DNA of 64,000 nt from Styela clava (Eukaryota > Chordata > Ascidiacea > Stolidobranchia > Styelidae), in assembly GCF_964204865.1 (NCBI RefSeq), contig NC_135252.1, positions 17,691,383 through 17,755,382 on the forward strand, in the 5' to 3' direction. The position numbers and the translations under genes were made by a program. The notes beneath the pieces are model-generated. The model saw nothing but the letters and a program-made list of their open reading frames with translations, searched no databases and was not told the DNA's origin. How positions within the stretch are numbered: the first letter of the stretch is position 1; every line of letters starts with the position of its first letter. Positions 57,494 to 64,000 of the stretch are shown one piece after another.

Positions 57494-58993
57494 CTACATA
57501 GAGTGAGGAAAAGCATCAAGTTCATGTAAATCAAACCACATTAGTTAAAAACAAAGTCTTCAATAATAAATATGGCATAGATGCATAGAAATTCGTTAAT
57601 AACCATCAAGATGCAAATAAACAGAGCTTGATGCTTGAATAAATAGACATGCATCAGAAATGAGCAATTGGATAATAGCAAAAATAAACCAACATCCCAG
57701 AATGATTCATTTCTACATCAATTGCAAAGAACATAAAAAAGATTGGACTCTACTAAATGGAATATCCTTTACAGACAATAAGTATCAGAAAGCATATTTA
57801 TGGATAATTAAAAAAACATCTCATATCCTCAGCATTGCGGCAAGTTCAATAACAAAGTAAACATTAACAAAAATACCTGTTTCAATCCACAAACGAAATT
57901 TCAAAATTGAGACTTCTTGATCAAGAGACTCCAGAAATACTACTGAGATATATTTATGAGATTTCTAATTCCATATTTTTTCTCACAGTTAATGTTTAAC
58001 TGGGATGTATGGCGATCATACCATCTGGGTCATCATAGAGAAAAAAGCTACAGGAATAAAATAACCATATATTAAAAAAAATAGATTTGAATGGAATTCA
58101 AAAGTTGGGAAAATATTTCCTCTATTCAATAATAAGATACAGCATGAACATTGACATTGAGAGACTAGAGATTTCTTGCTTAACACAGCTGACTGTGTTC
58201 AGCATATTATTGACATTTGTTGGATATGCAACACACAATTACTAGATAATAAACTCCACCACAGTTACTAACTCTATAAAGAATCGTATTAGTCATAGTC
58301 ATTAGTCAATTTAAAATGTTTCTGTTTTACAAAATAATACAATAAATTCAAACTATATTGGAGGGTTTGTAACTGTTCAAAAGTAGTAATTTCATATTAA
58401 TGTGGGAATTAATCATTGAAACTAACCGCATGTTACAAAGATGGCGGATTACATAATAAAACCCATTGATAATCAATGGATATGTCATCTTTAGTTGAAC
58501 ATATGAATAAGAAAATTTTCTTTTCCATTTTAATCTTTTCGTAACCCATGAAATAAATATTTAGTAATTGTGGAAATTACATTCAGTATTAAACTGTTAC
58601 ATTCATCAGTACACATATCTACTATACTTCACTTCGAATGAATACATAACTATTATAAAATGACCTAAATTTGAAGCATTCATATACCTTTATACACTCA
58701 TACAATGAAATACAAATATATGAACTATACAAAGTAGACTATAATTCAAAAACTGCAAATCAACAATCACAGAATCAGACATTAGCATGAACAGATTTAT
58801 CAGTTTATCATGATATTCCTTTAATCAGATACCGTGCTGTCGTGTTGCATGTTGAATAAATTAGGCTATATTCCATTCAGATATTTTATTTCCGTCGTGC
58901 ATGAAATATTGTACGACACAAGTAATAAAAAAATTGCAACAATGATATCAGTTGAAATAAATATCATAGTATAAATTTACCATATTTATTTAT
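57494..58993. other. Leader intron of the histidine-rich gene
   Basis: AT-rich with no conserved exon found on either strand; the plus frame 57660-57860 lacks supporting features. Confidence 0.4.
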
Positions 58994-59000
58994 TACTTAC

Positions 59001-59230
59001 CCACTCATAACAGTACTATGTTTCTGTTCGTTTAATCCACACATAGTTTAGGAAGCATATTTGGTATCCACCTTTCGAACGAAAACCCACCCAACACATT
59101 GCAAAGGACAAATGCAGGGCGCTTGCGCAGATTGATTGCAAAACAAATGAGAAATGCACAGCTGGGATCGCTGATGCGCAACAAAATTGTGTGACGTAAA
59201 AATCGTGGTTCCGAAAGGAAGGAATTATCT
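59001..59230 (-). promoter_or_regulatory. Leader exon and promoter of the histidine-rich gene
   Basis: A strong minus-strand donor at 58995-59000 closes a leader exon. Upstream are two TGCGCA cores (59124-59129, 59175-59180; NRF1-like) and TGACGTAA (59192-59199; CRE-like). If spliced to 57493, the leader has a short uORF of seven codons (ATG AGT GG|A...). Confidence 0.5.
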
Positions 59231-59333
59231 ACTTTTACTCATCTAAGGCCGAGTAATCCTAAATTTAAAGGCAAACGAGTATTTCGGGGATGTAGCAGTT
59301 CAAAATAGGAGAGTAACAGTTAAGAGTACCTAC

Positions 59334-59547
59334 TTTGAAATGCACCCCATTTTATCCAATAAACATTTTGCATCGCTTGAAGTTTCAGTTTACGTTCAAA
59401 TTCATCGACGTCTGCGTTGCTATTGATAAGATGTGTATGATTGTAAACATTGAAATCGCCATATTTCGACGGTGTGTATCCGAATATATGAATGAACATA
59501 GATGGCTCGGCTATAAAACTTTCTATGGTGTTTCTTTTTGGTGCCAT
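59334..59547 (-). CDS. Possible first exon or TE-derived frame, unknown
   Basis: ATG 59547 in a good context opens 71 codons (MAPKRNTIESF..., FGYTPSKYGDFNVYN) up to a plausible donor at 59332-59333. A second copy of the FGYTPSKYGDF segment is at 60023-60077, outside any clear gene. I do not recognise the protein. It could be a separate gene, or a repeat with a fortuitous frame. Confidence 0.3.
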
Positions 59548-59724
59548 GGGCACGTGCTTATATTGCTTAATAGTTAATTCAGGCCTGGCTACAACATTCC
59601 TGCTTCTGTATACCGTATACGCCTAATATACTATACTAATCCGTAAGCATAATAAAGCAAGACTGAGTAGATAGTCAGTCTCGCGTTGTAACCCAAACTA
59701 ATACCTTCAGCGAAGTCGAATGTT

Positions 59725-60013
59725 AACAGTATTGAAGTTGCGGATAAACGCTTAACGACTGACGCTTTTTAACAGTATTGAAGTTTCGGACAAATGCTAT
59801 TCAAACATTTAATGACTGGCGCTTTTCAACAGTATAGTAGCTATAGTTCAATGCCATTTAAACATCTAACGACTTACGCTTTATAACAGCATTGAGTTTA
59901 CGGCGAAATGATATCTAAACATTCACCGACTAAAGATTTTTACCAGTATTAAAGTTACGATAGAATGCTATTAAAATGTGTATAACGACTGACGCTTTTA
60001 ACAGTTATGAGGT
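59725..60013. repeat. Minisatellite, about 57-bp unit, five diverged copies
   Basis: Units share aacagtattgaagtt...caaa-gctatt-aaacatttaacgactgacgctttt with substitutions and small indels. It lies between the duplicated segments at 59455-59510 and 60023-60077. Confidence 0.8.
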
Positions 60014-60178
60014 AGGTATTGAATCGAAATCGCCATATTTGGACGGTGTGTAACCAAATATAAACATAAATGGCTTCTGATGAATGCGTTATATGAGGTG
60101 CTGGAAATCCTATAAGAATGACAAACCTAAGTTTTTGGAGCGTTCTCAATTATCTTTGATATTCATACAAGAATAATC

Positions 60179-60288
60179 GGAGCTCCAGAAGCATGTGCAC
60201 CAAGATGGCGCACAACCCAAACATAGTATGTGTAGCAGGTTAGGGTTCAGGCTGTGCGCGATCTTGGTGCACATACTTCGGGAGCGCC
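60179..60288. mobile_element. 110-bp minimal MITE, almost pure inverted repeat
   Basis: GGAGCTCCAGAAGCATGTGC on the left mirrors GCACATACTTCGGGAGCGCC on the right, with ccaagatggcgcaca subterminal. The flanks GAATAATC / GACTTATC match at six of eight bases. Smallest member of the 31578 family. Confidence 0.8.
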
Positions 60289-60294
60289 GACTTA

Positions 60295-60820
60295 TCACCT
60301 CACCTCTGGTTACACTGGGTATCGCAGGTAGAGATTATGTGCGAGAAAATTGATGGACCATTCACGTAGGTAGGGGCTAGACATAAATGGGCAAAGAACG
60401 GCCCGCGGCCCAAATCCGGCCCGCTGGGTAATTCAATCTGGCCCGCCTGATGCTGGCACAACCAAACTGAAACCAAATTTTGATATTTTAGTTAAAAATA
60501 ACTCAAGGAATTTGTTGATATTACGGTTAAATTTAGCTTTGGCAGGCGGCTTATTGTTTCTACTGTTGCTGTTGTATCACTGTAAATATTGTTCGTAAAA
60601 TGTAACTTTTTACGTCACACTTACAGGGCCCGCCAGCCTAGGTAGGCAAAATTTTTGGCTCCTCGTTCAAAAACCTTGCTCACCCTTGGGCTAAAAGGTT
60701 GGTTACAGATTTCGCCACTACCGAAGTCCATACATCACGAACGATCAATTAGTAAACATTAAACAGGAGATGGGTGAGAGACGATCCTTCGTTGTAACTA
60801 AGCCGTCTTATATTTGAGTA
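60295..60820 (+). mobile_element. SINE interrupted by a hAT-like insertion
   Basis: 60295-60365 matches the SINE head region (ggttacactgggtatcgcaggtagagattatgtgcgag in pieces), and about 60706-60820 the later part (ccgaagtccatac, taactaagccgtctta). Between them lies hAT-like sequence (ggggctagac, cggcccgcggccc, aaaaccttgctcaccctt). The hAT duplication is not clear. Confidence 0.65.
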
Positions 60821-61113
60821 AATTAGTTTTTAGTTTCGTATTCGCGGATAACTATAAAAAATATTATGAACTTGAAATAATTAAGTTAGCAGTACATTTA
60901 AGTTGAAATGCTCACTAAACCTGGCTTCAACTCAGGACTTCCGAGTAAATTAAGTCAAATTAATATATCATAGAATACGTATGGATGATATATTTACCGC
61001 GGGATAAATCGAAGTGGTTCAATCAAATTCCCTATAATGAGTGCTATAGCAACTTCGGTTTGAACAGATCTTGATTGTTGAAGTAGGCTGTGACGTATAT
61101 ATATATATAAAAT

Positions 61114-61408
61114 GATTAGAGCACTGGTTTCAACCGGGTTTTTACGGCGCCCGAAGGTTTCTCCAGAACAATCCGGGGTCTCCGCAAATTTATATTCAAT
61201 TCAATCACAAGAGTATATTATATGATGTAAAATTTTAAATATAACCAAATACCTACCAGGTTTGCCCGAAATGTTAAACTTACTACAAGATCGCCAGTAT
61301 TGGGTTTGCTTTATACTATTCAGGCAATTAAAGACAACTGAACTATTCTTGGAGCCTTTGAAATATTTCATCGGGGATCCGCTCCAACGAAAAGATTGAA
61401 AACCACTG
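61114..61408. mobile_element. hAT-like MITE, ends diverged
   Basis: CACTGGTTTCAACC on the left and GATTGAAAACCACTG on the right, with gg-gtctccgc/ggatccgctcc subterminal. The flanking eight bases do not match. Confidence 0.5.
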
Positions 61409-61409
61409 A

Positions 61410-62313
61410 AATGAAGATTAGGCAAACCGCTCATAGCCGACGAGGAATTTCCGCCTCACATACTTTATTTGCGAATTTTTTAACGTTAATCAGTCAATCA
61501 AATTGATAATTTATTTATATTGATATAATATAGATGTATTATGAAGCACGCAGGTCACGCAAACCTTACACCTAAAATATGAAACTTATTTATATCTATG
61601 TCATTTTCAGAATTATTTATAAAATCGCATAGTTAAGCTGAGAAAGGGAGATTTTTTCACTTTCCCCCTCGTTTTGAGATATTCGAATTATGAAATTCCC
61701 CTTTACACTTTTCAAATTTTCGACCAAATGTGAGGATTGACAACTTTCGTGACGTTGATTTACATATCCTAAGCAGTCTATTATATTTAGGTTAACAGTT
61801 TGTATATAATAATATAAACATGTAATATATAACATTACACCATCTCAAGATTGTTCTTCAATGCGCACTACATTTCGTGGAGTTAGATATGTTTGTTAAA
61901 GCCACTAATCTCAAAATTTTCTAAGATATATCGCAATGTAATCTGTTTTTCGTGAAATACCATTGATCACACCAAGACCTGCGCCATGTTGCCAAGCATC
62001 ACTGTTACCTGAAGTTAAATGATAAATTGATTTTGTGGTTGAGTACAGCCTTAATTTTACTCATTGGCGATGGCGCGCTTGAAACGCGCAAAACTGTGAA
62101 GCAACAGAAATCAATATTAAACCAAGCATTCAATGGGCATTTTTATAATCATATACGTATATTTTACAGAAGAATTGTGAATAAGATAATATACAAAATC
62201 GAATTTTACAACTTTGACATTAGATAGCAGTGACTTTTAACAAATCTTTTCAACCCTCAATTTCTTTTTTGAGGAAATAGTTTCGCTGAACACGTTGAAA
62301 AGAAGAAGAACTG
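61410..62313. other. Intergenic, no gene recognised
   Basis: AT-rich sequence downstream of the trypsin-like gene; its 3' UTR should lie at the right side. No clear polyadenylation signal stands out. Confidence 0.4.
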
Positions 62314-63995
<1,682 letters not shown>

Positions 63996-64000
63996 CTAAA

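Overview
This is a gene-containing stretch of an AT-rich animal nuclear genome. Genes are split by short GT-AG introns, and the intergenic and intronic DNA is crowded with DNA transposons, MITEs and a tRNA-derived SINE. CDK2, CROT and EPC resemble their vertebrate counterparts closely. A kringle-bearing secreted serine protease is also present. I infer an invertebrate deuterostome, perhaps a tunicate; the phylum is an inference, not a reading.

Six protein genes are supported by hand-built exon models with conserved reading phase: (1) peroxisomal carnitine O-octanoyltransferase (CROT), minus, 1-4011, 3' part off the window; (2) a secreted TSP1-kringle-kringle-serine protease, minus, 18112-22915, 14 exons, 585 aa; (3) CDK2, plus, 24228-27862, 7 exons, 296 aa, head-to-head with (2); (4) Enhancer of polycomb (EPC), minus, 33984-52399, 18 exons, 1252 aa; (5) a 95-aa histidine-rich protein of unknown function, minus, 55161-57470, with a probable leader exon near 59001; (6) the last five coding exons of a trypsin-like paralogue of (2), minus, 62314-63995. 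A degraded Tigger/pogo transposase lies at about 14590-15900.

Between these genes, 4133-12443 is one 8.3-kb foldback-like element. It has an 8-bp target duplication, and its long inverted arms carry a 372-bp satellite built from two diverged 186-bp halves. It ends about 120 bp upstream of the CROT start codon. Inside it sits a 1.8-kb hAT element with its own 8-bp duplication, which in turn contains a SINE and a MITE. EPC introns hold several hAT-type elements with intact or near-intact duplications, plus SINE copies.

The genes do not form one pathway. CROT is lipid metabolism, CDK2 cell cycle (with an E2F-type site upstream), EPC chromatin (NuA4/TIP60), and the two proteases are related extracellular enzymes. 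The most unusual items are the protease architecture and its non-basic activation site, the histidine-rich protein, and the satellite-bearing foldback element.
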